Origin: Candidatus Zhuqueibacterota bacterium
GTDB lineage: Bacteria > Zhuqueibacterota > QNDG01
Reading direction: 5' to 3'
Assembly (NCBI GenBank): GCA_003645915.1
Contig: QNDG01000140.1
Coordinates: 1 to 5,507, forward strand
Length of the DNA stretch: 5,507 nucleotides
The notes beneath the pieces are model-generated. The model did not search any database. It was not told where the DNA came from and was given only the letters and a program-made list of their open reading frames with translations. The position numbers and the translations under genes were made by a program. Shown piece after piece: positions 5,451 through 5,507 of the stretch (position 1 is the first letter of the stretch; every line of letters starts with the position of its first letter).

Positions 5451-5507
5451 CACTTGTCTTACCCCGAGACAGGTTGTCTTTTCCTGAAATAGGTTGTCAC
5501 TTTAAAA
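5451..5507 (+). repeat. 20-bp phased TTGTC repeats at the window edge, possible mobile-element end
   Basis: TTGTC occurs at 5454, 5474 and 5494, exactly 20 bases apart, and AGGTTGTC at 5471 and 5491. Read on the minus strand, the two best 20-base units (5498-5479 and 5478-5459) both start GACAACCT and agree at 15 of 20 positions; most differences are transitions. The third unit shares little beyond GACAA. Arrays of short phased repeats are known at the ends of some insertion sequences (for example the multiple terminal repeats of the IS21 family), and this one lies just beyond a tRNA cluster. The window stops before any transposase, so the mobile-element reading is inference. Confidence 0.5.

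Noticed and set aside
5451..5507. Start of a CRISPR array
   Set aside because: The repeats are too short and imperfect, with only about 12 bases between cores and no unique spacers of normal length; no cas gene is seen.

Overview
The window is 5.5 kb of AT-rich bacterial chromosome from a lineage I cannot name with certainty. Three things point to a deep-branching, Bacteroidota-related (FCB-type) bacterium: a two-helix membrane protein resembling the DUF3098 group, a TPR-containing sensor histidine kinase of the style common in that superphylum, and the codon and base composition. Good -35/-10 promoters (TTGACA-N17-TATTAT and TTGACA-N17-TATATT) and strong Shine-Dalgarno sites at two genes argue against a classical Bacteroidetes, which usually lack both. 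The taxonomic placement is inference.

Left part (1-1356, minus strand). trpD, complete, is read leftwards and lies at the downstream end of a textbook-looking but elaborate tryptophan attenuator. A near-consensus promoter (1262-1290) is followed within about 10 bases by an unannotated 31-codon leader peptide (1156-1251) containing Trp-Trp-Trp-Arg-Trp. After it come two intrinsic terminators in tandem (1092-1133 and 1049-1081), then a strong ribosome binding site and trpD. The RNA can fold in two mutually exclusive ways: 1:2 + 3:4 + 5:6 (both terminators formed) or 2:3 + 4:5 (both terminators disrupted). The 4:5 pairing, about 17 bp, would pass the antitermination state from the first terminator to the second. 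This six-segment relay is the most interesting thing in the window.

Middle part (1357-4761, plus strand). pdxA, for vitamin B6 synthesis, diverges from the trp unit across a compact shared promoter region. A 357-bp AT-rich gap with no convincing gene separates it from a 686-residue membrane sensor histidine kinase. The kinase has a signal peptide, eight TPR-like units in a strict 40-residue register, one transmembrane helix, a coiled coil and an HisKA/HATPase core. No response regulator is adjacent.

Right part (4762-5507, plus strand). A consensus promoter drives an 87-residue two-helix membrane protein. It is followed after 6 bases by tRNA-Val(UAC), then after 3 bases by tRNA-Asp(GUC), and then by an intrinsic terminator, so this looks like one mixed mRNA-tRNA transcription unit. 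The last ~57 bases carry a TTGTC-centred repeat phased at exactly 20 bp and cut by the window edge, possibly the end of a mobile element.
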